Shown here piece by piece: positions 8,126-16,974 of a DNA stretch of 64,000 bases (its first letter is position 1; each line of letters starts with the position of its first letter). The translations under genes and the position numbers were made by a program. Source of the DNA: Bin22 sp965207275. Its GTDB lineage: Bacteria > Chloroflexota > Dehalococcoidia > Lucifugimonadales > UBA3495. The stretch is from contig CBDBMH010000002.1 in the NCBI GenBank assembly GCA_965207275.1, forward strand, positions 2,542,001 to 2,606,000. Reading direction: 5' to 3'. The notes beneath the pieces were generated by a model. It did not search any database. It saw nothing but the letters and a program-made list of their open reading frames with translations, and was not told the DNA's origin.

Positions 8126-8238
8126 GTCATTCTGAGGCGCAGCCGAAGAATCTAAAGTGCTGACCATAAGCCTTGCTTTGCAACCGAAACATGGTTTATG
8201 GGTTGGATTCCAGGCCCTTCGGCAAGCTCAGGGCGACA
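8126..8238 (-). repeat. Three-hairpin repeat element (copy 1)
   Basis: Read on the minus strand this starts with a GTCGCCCTGAGCTTGCCGAA hairpin (plus 8214-8234), has a central 9-bp hairpin (CCATAAGCC 8164-8172 with GGTTTATGG 8193-8201), and ends with a hairpin whose arms are ATTCT/AGAAT (plus 8129-8133 and 8047+4 bases, 8147-8151). The same three-part architecture, with the same 84-base distance between the outer loops, recurs at 59615-59725. It lies in the pyrB-pyrC gap. Confidence 0.7.
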
Positions 8239-8298
8239 GTCTTAAACCGTTGAATGACTGGGAATGACCGAAACTGAACGCCACTGGATGAAATTATC

Positions 8299-9660
8299 TT
8301 GATAAGCCGAACCCACAACCGACCGGTGCTGATTAAGGGCGCCCGTATAGTTGACCCAGGTCGAGGGATTGACGGGGTGGGCGACGTCCTGACGCGGGAA
8401 GGGCGCATTGAGGCAGCCGGGCCGACACTGACATCGTTTGACGTGCCCGACGGCGCCCATTCAATTCCGGCCAATGGCCTGGTGGTGGCGCCCGGATTTA
8501 TAGACATGCACGCCCATCTGAGGGAGCCGGGCTACGAATACAAGGAAACCATCGCCACCGGTTCCCGGGCAGCGGCGCGGGGCGGGTTCACGTCGCTGTG
8601 CTGTATGCCCAACACCGATCCCGCCATTGACAACGAGGCGGTGGTGGAACTGGTCAGGCGTCGAACCGAGGCCGACGCGGTGGTGCGAGTCTTTCCCATT
8701 GGCGCCGTCACCAAGGGCCGAAAAGGTAGGGAACTGTCGGAAATGGAGGAACTGGCCGCCGCCGGGGTGGTGGCCTACAGCGACGACGGCGACCCGGTTT
8801 ACGACCCCAACATCATGCGCCTGGCCCTGACTTACTCCCTGGACCTGGGTATGCCCGTCATCAACCACTGCCAGGAAAACGGCCTTTGCTGCGGGGGAGT
8901 AATGGCCGAGGGGTGGATTGCCACCCGCCTTGGACTGCCGGGCATTCCGGCCGCCGCCGAAGAGGCCATGGTGTCGCGGGACCTGGCCCTGGCCGAATTG
9001 ACCGGCGGTTGGCTGCACCTGGCCCACCTGAGTACGGCCGGCTCCATTGACCTGGTGCGTCAGGCGCGCAAGCGGGGCGTTTCAGTTACCTGCGAGGTGT
9101 GCCCTCAGCACCTGTATTTGACCGATGAGTGGGCCCTGGGATACCAGGGGAGACCTTACTGCACCGCCGGCGCCCGGAATTACGATACCTCCACCAAGGT
9201 CTATCCACCTCTGCGGAGCCGGGCCGACGTGGAGGGGCTGATCGAGGGCCTAGCCGAGGGCGTAATAGACTGCATCGCCACCGACCACGCTCCCCACGAA
9301 GTGGCCAGCAAGCAGGTCACCTACCAGGATGCCTCCTTCGGCATCAGCGTTCTGGAAACGGCCCTGGGCTCGCTGATGTCGCTGGTGCATGACGGGCGCA
9401 TTTCCATGAGCGCACTGGTTGACCGGCTTACGGTTGGGCCGGCCCGGGTACTGGGCCCCAACTTTGAGAAATACGCTACCCTGGAGACCGGTACGCCGGC
9501 CGACCTGGTGCTGTTTGACCCCAACCTGGAGTGGACTGTGGATACCAGCCAATTCGCGTCCAAGGGCCGCAACACCCCTCTGGAGGGGGTCAACCTTAAA
9601 GGCAGAGTTGTAGCGACCATGGTGGAGGGCCGCCTGGTACACCAGGACTTTGGGGTCTAG
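8299..9660 (+). CDS. Dihydroorotase (class I)
   Basis: A 453-residue amidohydrolase with the expected metal ligands: DMHAHLREPG, INHCQE, HLAHLST and IATDHAPH. It cyclises carbamoyl aspartate to dihydroorotate. Translation must begin at TTG 8299, because the frame matches the family from LIKGARIVDPGRG onward and no ATG is available. It follows pyrB across a 219-base gap filled by a structured repeat, so operon continuity is likely but not certain. Confidence 0.93.
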   Translation: MISRTHNRPVLIKGARIVDPGRGIDGVGDVLTREGRIEAAGPTLTSFDVPDGAHSIPANGLVVAPGFIDMHAHLREPGYEYKETIATGSRAAARGGFTSLCCMPNTDPAIDNEAVVELVRRRTEADAVVRVFPIGAVTKGRKGRELSEMEELAAAGVVAYSDDGDPVYDPNIMRLALTYSLDLGMPVINHCQENGLCCGGVMAEGWIATRLGLPGIPAAAEEAMVSRDLALAELTGGWLHLAHLSTAGSIDLVRQARKRGVSVTCEVCPQHLYLTDEWALGYQGRPYCTAGARNYDTSTKVYPPLRSRADVEGLIEGLAEGVIDCIATDHAPHEVASKQVTYQDASFGISVLETALGSLMSLVHDGRISMSALVDRLTVGPARVLGPNFEKYATLETGTPADLVLFDPNLEWTVDTSQFASKGRNTPLEGVNLKGRVVATMVEGRLVHQDFGV

Positions 9661-9782
9661 GCTTTTCCGGGAAGGGCGCGAAGGGAGAGCCAGTTAAATA
9701 CACTGAGCGTCAGAGCATCGAGGTTCCCGACTTCGAGGGAACGACGAGACAATGTCGGCGACTAAAGAAGGGGTTCTGAAAA

Positions 9783-10931
9783 TTGGCAACTTCCGATAAC
9801 GAGAGTTCCGTTCCGGCTTACCTGGTGCTGGAGGACGGGTCGGTGCACCGGGGCGAGTCCATGGGCGCCCGGGTGGAGGGCCACGGCGAAGTGGTCTTCA
9901 ATACCAGCATGACCGGTTACCAGGAGGTGCTCACCGATCCGTCCTATGCCGGTCAGCTGGTTACCTTGACTTATCCGCTGGTAGGCAACTACGGTATCAG
10001 CGACAGCCTCAGCGGCGCCGAATCGGCCAAAATCCAGGTAGCGGGTTTTGTAGTCAGAGAGCATTGCGATCAGCCCAGCCACGGCAGCAGCGACCTGACG
10101 CTGGACGAATACCTGAAGGCTCAGGGCATCCCCGGCATTTGCGGGGTGGACACCCGGGCCATCACCCGCCGCCTGCGGGAGCGGGGGGTGATGATGGGGC
10201 TGATTACTACGGACAATCCCCAAGCGGCGGCGGCCCAGCTTGCCGAAATGCCCCGGTACGACGACCAGGACCTGGTGAGGACGGTTACCGCGGGAGAATG
10301 GTATCGGTGGAGCGCGGACGGCCCCCTGCCGGCGGGTATGGGTGGCGGGAACTCAGGCGAGTCCCAACACCGCATCCTGGTGACCGACGTGGGGCTGAAA
10401 TACAACATCCTCCGCCTGTTGCGGCAGCGGGGGTGCGAGGTAATCGCGGTTCCGGCGGAAACTTCCGCCGAGGATATGCTGGCCATGAACCCTTCGGGAA
10501 TCCTGCTGTCCCCCGGGCCCGGAGACCCGCAGTTGCTGGACTACGTGGTGGGCAACGTGCGGCGGATCCTGGGCCGGGTTCCGGTAATGGGCATCTGCCT
10601 GGGACACCAACTGGTGGCGAGGGCCCTGGGCGGCGGCACCTACAAGCTGCCCTTCGGCCACCGGGGCGGCAACCATCCAGTGCAGGACCTGGCCACCGGG
10701 CGAGTCTACATCACCGCCCAGAACCACGGTTTTGCCGTAGACCCGGACACCCTGCCCCCTGGGCTGGAGGTGTCCCACATAAATCTTAACGACCATACCG
10801 TTGAGGGAACCCGCCACCGAGATATGCCACTATTTACCATTCAGTACCACTCGGAGGCGTCGCCCGGACCCAGGGACAACGAGTACATATTCGACGAGTT
10901 CCTGGGGATGGTGAAAGAATTCAACCACTGA
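9783..10931 (+). CDS. Carbamoyl-phosphate synthase small (glutaminase) chain
   Basis: A 382-residue CarA with an N-terminal small-subunit domain (FNTSMTGYQEVLTDPSYAGQ) and a C-terminal class I glutamine amidotransferase. The nucleophile Cys is in GICLGHQLVA, and the His/Glu pair is in IQYHSEASPGP, where Ser replaces the usual Pro. It delivers ammonia from glutamine to CarB. The start is TTG, with the frame beginning MATSDNE. Confidence 0.95.
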   Translation: MATSDNESSVPAYLVLEDGSVHRGESMGARVEGHGEVVFNTSMTGYQEVLTDPSYAGQLVTLTYPLVGNYGISDSLSGAESAKIQVAGFVVREHCDQPSHGSSDLTLDEYLKAQGIPGICGVDTRAITRRLRERGVMMGLITTDNPQAAAAQLAEMPRYDDQDLVRTVTAGEWYRWSADGPLPAGMGGGNSGESQHRILVTDVGLKYNILRLLRQRGCEVIAVPAETSAEDMLAMNPSGILLSPGPGDPQLLDYVVGNVRRILGRVPVMGICLGHQLVARALGGGTYKLPFGHRGGNHPVQDLATGRVYITAQNHGFAVDPDTLPPGLEVSHINLNDHTVEGTRHRDMPLFTIQYHSEASPGPRDNEYIFDEFLGMVKEFNH

Positions 10932-11087
10932 TCCGAACTTGTTGGGGGGGTGATAGGGAGGAGAGTTAGGGATCGGCATTCGGGCCGGCAAGGTTCGGGT
11001 TGGAGGTAGGTTGGGGACGAATAACCTTCCAGACTGCCACAGCCCACGGTTGCGCATATTCATTCTTGCAGTATATGGAGGATTATT

Positions 11088-11507
11088 ATGTCCACCTTTT
11101 CAATGGTATTGGTTGAGGAAGGCGTAGAAGCGGACCTGCCCATCACGCTGTCCAATATGCTCGGGCTGCTGGACCAGGTGGTTCCCCGCATCGAGCACAA
11201 CAATTTCGGCTACCAGTTGGCGTCGGTAAGCCGGGCCCGGCTGGGCAGCCGCTGGGAACTGAACGTAAAACTGGTAGACCTGCGTAACAGCAAAGTGTAC
11301 GAGGAGCCGGTGGGCTGCATCGAAGTGCAGAAGACGGGCAACGATACGGTCAACTTCCGGGTGCCGCCCCGGGCGGAGCAGGACTTTCCCGGCATGGCCA
11401 AGCTGGACTTTGACGGAGTTTACTACGGCTCGTTCTGCTGCCAGATGATTAATGCCCTGTACGACCGGGGATTGATGCAACTGCCTGGGCGGCTGCCGAC
11501 ATTTTAG
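11088..11507 (+). CDS. Conserved-looking unknown protein between carA and carB
   Basis: A 139-residue acidic cytosolic protein with no signal or membrane segment and no family I recognise. Visible landmarks are an N-terminal VEADLPITLSNMLGLLDQVVP helix region, a Tyr/Cys segment YYGSFCCQMINALYDRG and a central beta-rich part (WELNVKLVDLRNSKVYEEPV). The ATG follows ATGGAGGAT. It lies between two subunits of one enzyme, so co-expression with carbamoyl-phosphate synthase is likely, but no function can be assigned. Confidence 0.7.
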   Translation: MSTFSMVLVEEGVEADLPITLSNMLGLLDQVVPRIEHNNFGYQLASVSRARLGSRWELNVKLVDLRNSKVYEEPVGCIEVQKTGNDTVNFRVPPRAEQDFPGMAKLDFDGVYYGSFCCQMINALYDRGLMQLPGRLPTF

Positions 11508-11535
11508 GGCACGCGCCGTAGCTTTACTTGGGGAA

Positions 11536-11626
11536 GGGCAGCCACAAGGGCTGCCCCTACAAATGTTTTCTGGCACGGTTCCGCGACGGAATTGAGGGCG
11601 TCATAGGGGCGCCCCTTGTGGGCGCC
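11536..11626. repeat. Paired palindromes, GGGCAGCC and GGGGCGCCC types
   Basis: GGGCAGCC-acaa-GGGCTGCCC at 11536-11556 is followed 50 bases later by GGCGCCCC-ttgt-GGGCGCC at 11608-11626. The same two palindromes in the same order occur at 29113-29179, and the first occurs inside the element at 724-821. It is located just upstream of carB. Confidence 0.65.
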
Positions 11627-11713
11627 TTGGTGAATTGCCCAGTTTCACGAGATAAGATACAGTCTCGTTCCCCCCAAGGGAACGCAGGAAAATAGGGAGG
11701 AAATCAGGCTAAT

Positions 11714-14700
11714 TTGAGCAACAATACGCCGCCACTGGATAAGGTACTGGTCATCGGCTCCGGTCCCATTGTCATCGGGCAGGCCGCCGAGTTTGACTAT
11801 GCGGGCACCCAGGCCTGCAAGGCGTTGCGGGAAGAGGGCATTTCCGTAGTGCTGATCAACTCGAATCCCGCTACCATCATGACCGACACGGACATCGCCG
11901 ACCACGTCTACATCGAGCCCCTGACCGTGGAAGTCATCGAGCGGGTCATCGCCAGGGAGCGGCCCCAGGGCGTATTGCCCACCCTGGGCGGGCAGACGGG
12001 GCTGAACCTGGCCGTGGCACTGTCCGATGCCGGAGTGCTGGACCGGTACAACGTGCGGCTGCTGGGCACGCCACTGGAGACCATTCGCAAGGCGGAGGAC
12101 CGGGAGTTCTTCCGCAACTTCCTGCACGACATCGGCGAACCGGAACCCCCCAACCGTACCGTTAATTCCATGGAAGAGGCGCGGGAGTACTGCGACGAGA
12201 TGGGGCTGCCCCTGGTAGTGCGGCCGGCCTACACCCTGGGCGGCACCGGCGGCGGCATCGCCAACACCCGCGAGCAGTTCGAGGACATTGTTCAGACAGG
12301 TCTGGCCCTGAGTCCCATCTCCCAGGTGCTGCTGGAACGCTCCCTGGTGGGCTGGAAGGAGATCGAGTACGAGGTCATCCGGGACGGCGACGACAACTGC
12401 ATCACCGTATGCAACATGGAGAACCTGGACCCCATGGGCGCGCACACCGGCGACAGCATAGTGGTGGCTCCCAGCCAGACGCTGACCGACAAGGAGTACC
12501 AGATGCTCCGCTCCGCCAGTCTGAAGATCATCCGGGGCCTGGGCATCGAGGGCGGGTGCAATATCCAGATGGCCCTGCGACCCCACCCGCGAGTGGCGGA
12601 AGCGTTGCAGGCTCAGTGGGAACCGGACTCCGATTACTACGTTATTGAAGTGAACCCCCGGGTCAGCCGCAGTTCGGCCCTGGCCAGCAAGGCCACCGGC
12701 TACCCCATCGCCCGGGTCTCAGCCAAGATCGCGGTGGGCAAGCGGCTGCACGAAATTCCCAACGCCGTTACCGGCAAGACCGGAGCCGCCTTTGAGCCGG
12801 CCCTGGACTACTGCGTGGTCAAGATTCCCCGCTGGCCCTTTGACAAGTTCCCCAACGGCGACCGGCAGGTCACCACCCAGATGAAGGCCACCGGCGAGGT
12901 GATGGCCATCGACCGGTCCTTCGAGTCGGCCCTGCAGAAGGCCACCCGTTCCCTGGAAATCGGCAACCGCACCTTGCTATGGGAGGGCGCGGCCGCCGAA
13001 GCCCGAAAGTCCGGGCGAGACGCTGAGGGCTTGCTGGAACCCAACGACCTGCGCCTGTGGGCCATGATGTCGGCCCTTCGCCGAAACACGCCGGCCGACG
13101 AACTGTTGGAGAAGACCTTCGTGGACCCGTGGTTCATCAGCGCCATGCAGCGCATCGTCAACATGGAGCGGCGGCTGTTGGGGGAGACCCTGACGCCGGA
13201 CCTACTGTACCGCGCCAAGCGGCTGGGCTTTTCCGACGTTCAGGTGGGTACCCTGGCCGACATGCTGCCCGAGCAGGTGCGGCACCTGCGCCATCGCTGG
13301 GACCTGCGGCCGGTGTACAAGATGGTGGACACCTGCGCCGCCGAGTTCGAGGCGGTTACGCCGTACTACTACAGCACCTACGAGCAGGAAAACGAGGCTC
13401 CACCACTGCCCGGCAGGAAGGCTATCGTTATCGGCAGCGGCCCCATCCGCATCGGCCAAGGGATAGAGTTCGACTACTGCAGCGTCCACGCGGCGTGGGC
13501 ATTGTCCTCGGCCGGCGTTGCCAGCGTGATGATCAATTCCAATCCGGAAACGGTCTCCACCGATTTCGATACCAGTGATCGGCTCTACTTTGAGCCATTG
13601 GACGAAGAGGCGGTGCGGGACATTATCGACAACGAAACAGTAGACGATGACCCCCCTCCGTCGGTCGTACAGTTTGGGGGGCAGACGGCAATCAACCTGT
13701 CCCAGTCCCTGGCCAATGCAGGGCTGCCCATCCTGGGTTCCAGCGCCGACGCCATCGACATAGCGTCGGACCGGCAAAGGTTCGAGGAGTTCCTCTCCCG
13801 CCTGGGGATACCCCAGCCACCGGGGGCATCGGTGGCGTCGGTATCGGAGGCGCTGCAGGTGGCCCAGAACATCGGCTATCCGGTGGTCGTGCGCCCCAGC
13901 TATGTGCTGGGCGGGCGGGCCATGGAAATCGTGCAGAATGCGTCGGAACTGGTGCGGTACCTGACGGTGGCCACGGAAGTGACGCCCGAGCGGCGAGTGC
14001 TGGTGGACCACTACATGGAAGGCAAGGAATGCGAGGTGGACGCCATCTGTGACGGTGAGCAGGTGTTGATCCCCGGCATCATGGAACACATCGAGCGGGC
14101 TGGCGTCCACAGCGGCGACTCCATGGCCATCTACCCCGGTCTGAACCTGACGGAGCAGGAAGTGGACACCCTGGTGGACTACGCTACCCGCATCGGCCTG
14201 GCCATGGGTGTGCGGGGCCTGATGAACATCCAGTTCGTAATCCAGGGGGGCAGCGCTTACCGCAGCCCCCATTCGCCCACCCACGAATCGGAAACCACCG
14301 TCTACATCATCGAGGTGAACCCCCGGGGTAGCCGGACCATCCCGTTCATTTCCAAGGTTACCAGCGTCCCCGTGGCCAGCATCGCCACCCGGGTCATGCT
14401 GGGGGAATCTTTGGCGGAGATGGGCTATTCGGGCGGTCTATGGCCCCGCCAAAAGCTGGCGGCCATCAAGGCTCCGGTCTTCTCCATGTCCAAGCTGGTG
14501 GGGGTGGACTCCTACCTGGGGCCGGAAATGAAGTCCACGGGCGAAGTAATGGGTATCGACCGGGACTTCCCCGGGGCCCTGTCCAAGGCGCTGATGGCAG
14601 CCAGCCTGAGCCTGAAGAAGGGTGACGGAGTGCTGCTCAGCATCGCCGACCAGCACAAGGCCGAGGCGATCCCCTTGATAAGGGAACTGCTGGAGGCCGA

Positions 14701-15034
14701 CTGCAAGCTGTACGCCACCGAAGGCACCGCGGCCATGATCCAGGCCACCGGTATGCCGGCAACCATGGTAACCAAGCTGCTGACCGAGTCCTACCCGAAC
14801 GTGGTTGACGTGATCAACGACGGAACGGTGGCGGCGGTGGTAAACACCCTGTCCGGCGACACGTCGGTGATGCGGGACGGCTTCTACATTCGCCGGGCCG
14901 CAGTGGACCGCCGCATACCGTGTTTCACGTCGCTGGACACGGCCCGGGCCGCGGTGGAAGCCTTGCTGATGCAGCGGGGCAGCTACAACATCGAGCAGAT
15001 TGACGCTTATCTGCGGCCGGTGGAAGGTAATTAA
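11714..15034 (+). CDS. Carbamoyl-phosphate synthase large chain
   Basis: A 1106-residue CarB with two homologous halves, each an ATP-grasp unit (GSGPIVIGQAAEFDYAGTQA and GSGPIRIGQGIEFDYCSVHA). The oligomerisation segment and a C-terminal MGS-like allosteric domain are present (VNTLSGDTSVMRDGFYIRR). TTG start after ATAGGGAGG. Both halves carry extra residues before the EVNPR motif (near residues 287-305 and 845-862), making it longer than the usual ~1070. It ends the pyrimidine cluster. Confidence 0.95.
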   Translation: MSNNTPPLDKVLVIGSGPIVIGQAAEFDYAGTQACKALREEGISVVLINSNPATIMTDTDIADHVYIEPLTVEVIERVIARERPQGVLPTLGGQTGLNLAVALSDAGVLDRYNVRLLGTPLETIRKAEDREFFRNFLHDIGEPEPPNRTVNSMEEAREYCDEMGLPLVVRPAYTLGGTGGGIANTREQFEDIVQTGLALSPISQVLLERSLVGWKEIEYEVIRDGDDNCITVCNMENLDPMGAHTGDSIVVAPSQTLTDKEYQMLRSASLKIIRGLGIEGGCNIQMALRPHPRVAEALQAQWEPDSDYYVIEVNPRVSRSSALASKATGYPIARVSAKIAVGKRLHEIPNAVTGKTGAAFEPALDYCVVKIPRWPFDKFPNGDRQVTTQMKATGEVMAIDRSFESALQKATRSLEIGNRTLLWEGAAAEARKSGRDAEGLLEPNDLRLWAMMSALRRNTPADELLEKTFVDPWFISAMQRIVNMERRLLGETLTPDLLYRAKRLGFSDVQVGTLADMLPEQVRHLRHRWDLRPVYKMVDTCAAEFEAVTPYYYSTYEQENEAPPLPGRKAIVIGSGPIRIGQGIEFDYCSVHAAWALSSAGVASVMINSNPETVSTDFDTSDRLYFEPLDEEAVRDIIDNETVDDDPPPSVVQFGGQTAINLSQSLANAGLPILGSSADAIDIASDRQRFEEFLSRLGIPQPPGASVASVSEALQVAQNIGYPVVVRPSYVLGGRAMEIVQNASELVRYLTVATEVTPERRVLVDHYMEGKECEVDAICDGEQVLIPGIMEHIERAGVHSGDSMAIYPGLNLTEQEVDTLVDYATRIGLAMGVRGLMNIQFVIQGGSAYRSPHSPTHESETTVYIIEVNPRGSRTIPFISKVTSVPVASIATRVMLGESLAEMGYSGGLWPRQKLAAIKAPVFSMSKLVGVDSYLGPEMKSTGEVMGIDRDFPGALSKALMAASLSLKKGDGVLLSIADQHKAEAIPLIRELLEADCKLYATEGTAAMIQATGMPATMVTKLLTESYPNVVDVINDGTVAAVVNTLSGDTSVMRDGFYIRRAAVDRRIPCFTSLDTARAAVEALLMQRGSYNIEQIDAYLRPVEGN

Positions 15035-15078
15035 ACCTGCATCCCTCCCGCAAAGAGCGGTAATGAAAGGATATCTCG

Positions 15079-15112
15079 TGGGGGCAGTCATAGTTGCTGC
15101 CCCCTTCTCATT
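15079..15112 (+). terminator. Terminator after carB
   Basis: GGGGGCAG at 15080-15087 pairs with CTGCCCCC at 15097-15104 around a nine-base loop, followed by TTCTCATT. It lies 45 bases beyond the carB stop and would end the pyr operon transcript. Confidence 0.6.
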
Positions 15113-15253
15113 GTCGTATCCACCCAACCCCGGCGGCTACAGGTAGAACGTGCGCTAGACGACCAAGGCTTGATAATGGACAATGTACTCGACAAGAACC
15201 GTTGTCCTGTCCGCCATCGAAAGCGGTCCTGCAAGACAGGAGGAGGCGATCCA

Positions 15254-15502
15254 ATGATTGACTGGGAGCAGTGTCCAGCAGTGGAAAGCGTACCGGGCAG
15301 GCTCAGCGGGGCCTGGGTTTTCACGGATACAAGATTACCGATATCTGCCTTGTTCGAGAACCTGGAGAGCGGCGCTACCATAGAAGAATTCATGGAGTGG
15401 TTCCATCCCGTGGACGAATGGAAGATAAAGGCCGTCTTGCAACACGTCGCCGATTCCCTGAAAGTACCGGCGCCCGTTGGCAATATTGAAGATTCTCTTT
15501 GA
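15254..15502 (+). CDS. DUF433-family antitoxin
   Basis: An 82-residue DUF433 protein: the PVESVPG-type start is followed by GAWVFTDTRLPISALFENLE, the conserved GTRIPV-like strand and helix, then IEEFMEWFHPVDEWKIKAVLQH. ATG after GGAGGAGG. It overlaps the downstream PIN-like gene, the standard arrangement of DUF433/DUF5615 (VapB45/VapC45-like) toxin-antitoxin pairs. It acts presumably as antitoxin and autorepressor. Confidence 0.8.
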   Translation: MIDWEQCPAVESVPGRLSGAWVFTDTRLPISALFENLESGATIEEFMEWFHPVDEWKIKAVLQHVADSLKVPAPVGNIEDSL

Positions 15503-15803
15503 TCAAGGAACTCCCGCTCCTCTCAGGCGCAGCCTGCCCCTCCACTCGGTCTCCACGGCAGCAGAGAACAGATGGGAGAGACTTACCAATGGAGAACTGA
15601 AAGGCAGGGCTGAAGATGAAGGCTTTGACCTACTGGTAACCACTGACCAAAGCATGAGATATCAGCAGAATCTCAGGACCAGGAAATTGGCGATCGTAGT
15701 ACTTCTGTCCACCGCCTGGCCGTATTCTCCGATGAGAATTGAAGAAATTCGCGCGGCCATTGAGGGCGTACAAACGGGGGAGGTCAGGGAAGTACCGATC
15801 TGA
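15486..15803 (+). CDS. DUF5615 PIN-like toxin
   Basis: About 105 residues. The start is probably the TTG at 15486 (reads MKILFDQGTP); another TTG lies at 15477. The acidic site expected of PIN-like nucleases is visible: D in ILFDQGTP and D in LLVTTDQSMRYQQNL, with the conserved LTNGELKGRAEDEGFD helix. It probably cleaves RNA when free of the upstream DUF433 partner. The overlap of 17 bases with the antitoxin gene implies coupling. Confidence 0.78.
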   Translation: MKILFDQGTPAPLRRSLPLHSVSTAAENRWERLTNGELKGRAEDEGFDLLVTTDQSMRYQQNLRTRKLAIVVLLSTAWPYSPMRIEEIRAAIEGVQTGEVREVPI

Positions 15804-15849
15804 GACCAAGCGGAAAACAGTGCGATATCCCACCAGGAGGTATTTCACC

Positions 15850-16746
15850 ATGAGTTGGGACTTTGAACTGGTAGCAGGACCCTATGGCGGCACCACGGAA
15901 GGGCCTGTTTGGGACGGCGAGGGGGTGATTTTCACTCACATCCCCGCGAGCCGCCTGCTGCGGTACGACCCCAGGTCCGGAGAAACCACCGAATACTTCA
16001 CCGGGGTCAATCATGTCAACGGCCTTTGCTTTGACGTGGCGGGCAACCTGTTTGGTTGCCAGCAGGGCGGGCGGCGCATCGTCGAGTTCGGGAAGGACGG
16101 GCAGACCGTCACGTCCCTGCCCCACACGCTGGACGGCAAGCGGCACAACAATCCCAACGACCTGGTGGTGGACCGTTCCGGGCGCATCTGGTTCACCGAC
16201 CCATACAGCGGCATTGGCGACAGCGGGCCCCAGGAACTGGACCACATGTCGGTGCTGCGGCTGGACCCCACTGGCGACGGCGACTACGACCTGAAACGGG
16301 TAACCACTGATATCACCCGTCCCAACGGCATCCTCATTTCCCGCGACCAGAAAACGCTGTACGTGGCCCAGAGCGACTACGGCCTGGACCGCGTGCGGGA
16401 ATTGCGGGCCTACCCGATCAACGAAGACGGGTCGCTGGGGGAGTATGAAAGTCTGCACACCTTTGGCGTGGACCACCGGGGCGCGCAGCGGGGCGTGGAC
16501 GGCATGACCCTGGACACCGACGGCAACATCATCGCCTGCGCCGGCTGGGAGTCGGGCGGCCCCGGCCCCATGATTTACGTCTTCTCTCCCCAGGGCCGGG
16601 TGTTGGAGACCCACCCCATCCGGGTAGAGCGGGCCACCAACTGCTGCTTCGGCGATGCAGACATGAAGACGCTGTACGTAACCACCGGCGGCGGCCACCT
16701 GTTCCGGGCCAGGACGGAGCGGACGGGGTGGATTATGTGGCCGTAG
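15850..16746 (+). CDS. SMP-30/gluconolactonase-family protein (copy 1)
   Basis: A 298-residue six-bladed propeller protein. Family metal-site segments are present: TEGPVWDG (Glu), NPNDLVVDRSGRIWFTDP (Asn) and GVDGMTLDTDGN (Asp). It probably hydrolyses a sugar or other lactone. The ATG follows a strong AGGAGG. It is close in sequence and length to the protein at 60481-61386, so the two are paralogues. No sugar dehydrogenase is adjacent. Confidence 0.88.
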   Translation: MSWDFELVAGPYGGTTEGPVWDGEGVIFTHIPASRLLRYDPRSGETTEYFTGVNHVNGLCFDVAGNLFGCQQGGRRIVEFGKDGQTVTSLPHTLDGKRHNNPNDLVVDRSGRIWFTDPYSGIGDSGPQELDHMSVLRLDPTGDGDYDLKRVTTDITRPNGILISRDQKTLYVAQSDYGLDRVRELRAYPINEDGSLGEYESLHTFGVDHRGAQRGVDGMTLDTDGNIIACAGWESGGPGPMIYVFSPQGRVLETHPIRVERATNCCFGDADMKTLYVTTGGGHLFRARTERTGWIMWP

Positions 16747-16849
16747 GGAAGTTCATTCACGAATCCGACGCGGCGGACGAATGTTCGCTGATAGCGTTGG
16801 CAGCAGGGTGGAGTACCTTCCGGGCGGGCAAGGGATCATAAAGTGAGAT

Positions 16850-16874
16850 AGGGGCGGATTTGAAATCCGCCCCT
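16850..16874. repeat. Perfect 12-bp palindrome, AGGGGCGG family
   Basis: AGGGGCGGATTT pairs perfectly with AAATCCGCCCCT around a single G. The copy at 21322-21346 differs at one stem pair (A-T replaced by G-C), a compensated change. It lies between convergent genes and could also act as a terminator, though no T-run follows. Confidence 0.7.
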
Positions 16875-16974
16875 GCGTCGTTCCGGAGTTCTACCTCAGC
16901 CGAAAATTCATTCTGGCGGCGAATTAACCTCAATATTGACCACTCGTGCCCATTCGTGGACTAACCCAAGAAAT

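Noticed and set aside
16850..16874. The AGGGGCGG palindrome as a simple intrinsic terminator
   Set aside because: There is no T-run after it, and near-identical copies occur in unrelated gaps, so it is better described as a repeat; a secondary terminator role is not excluded.
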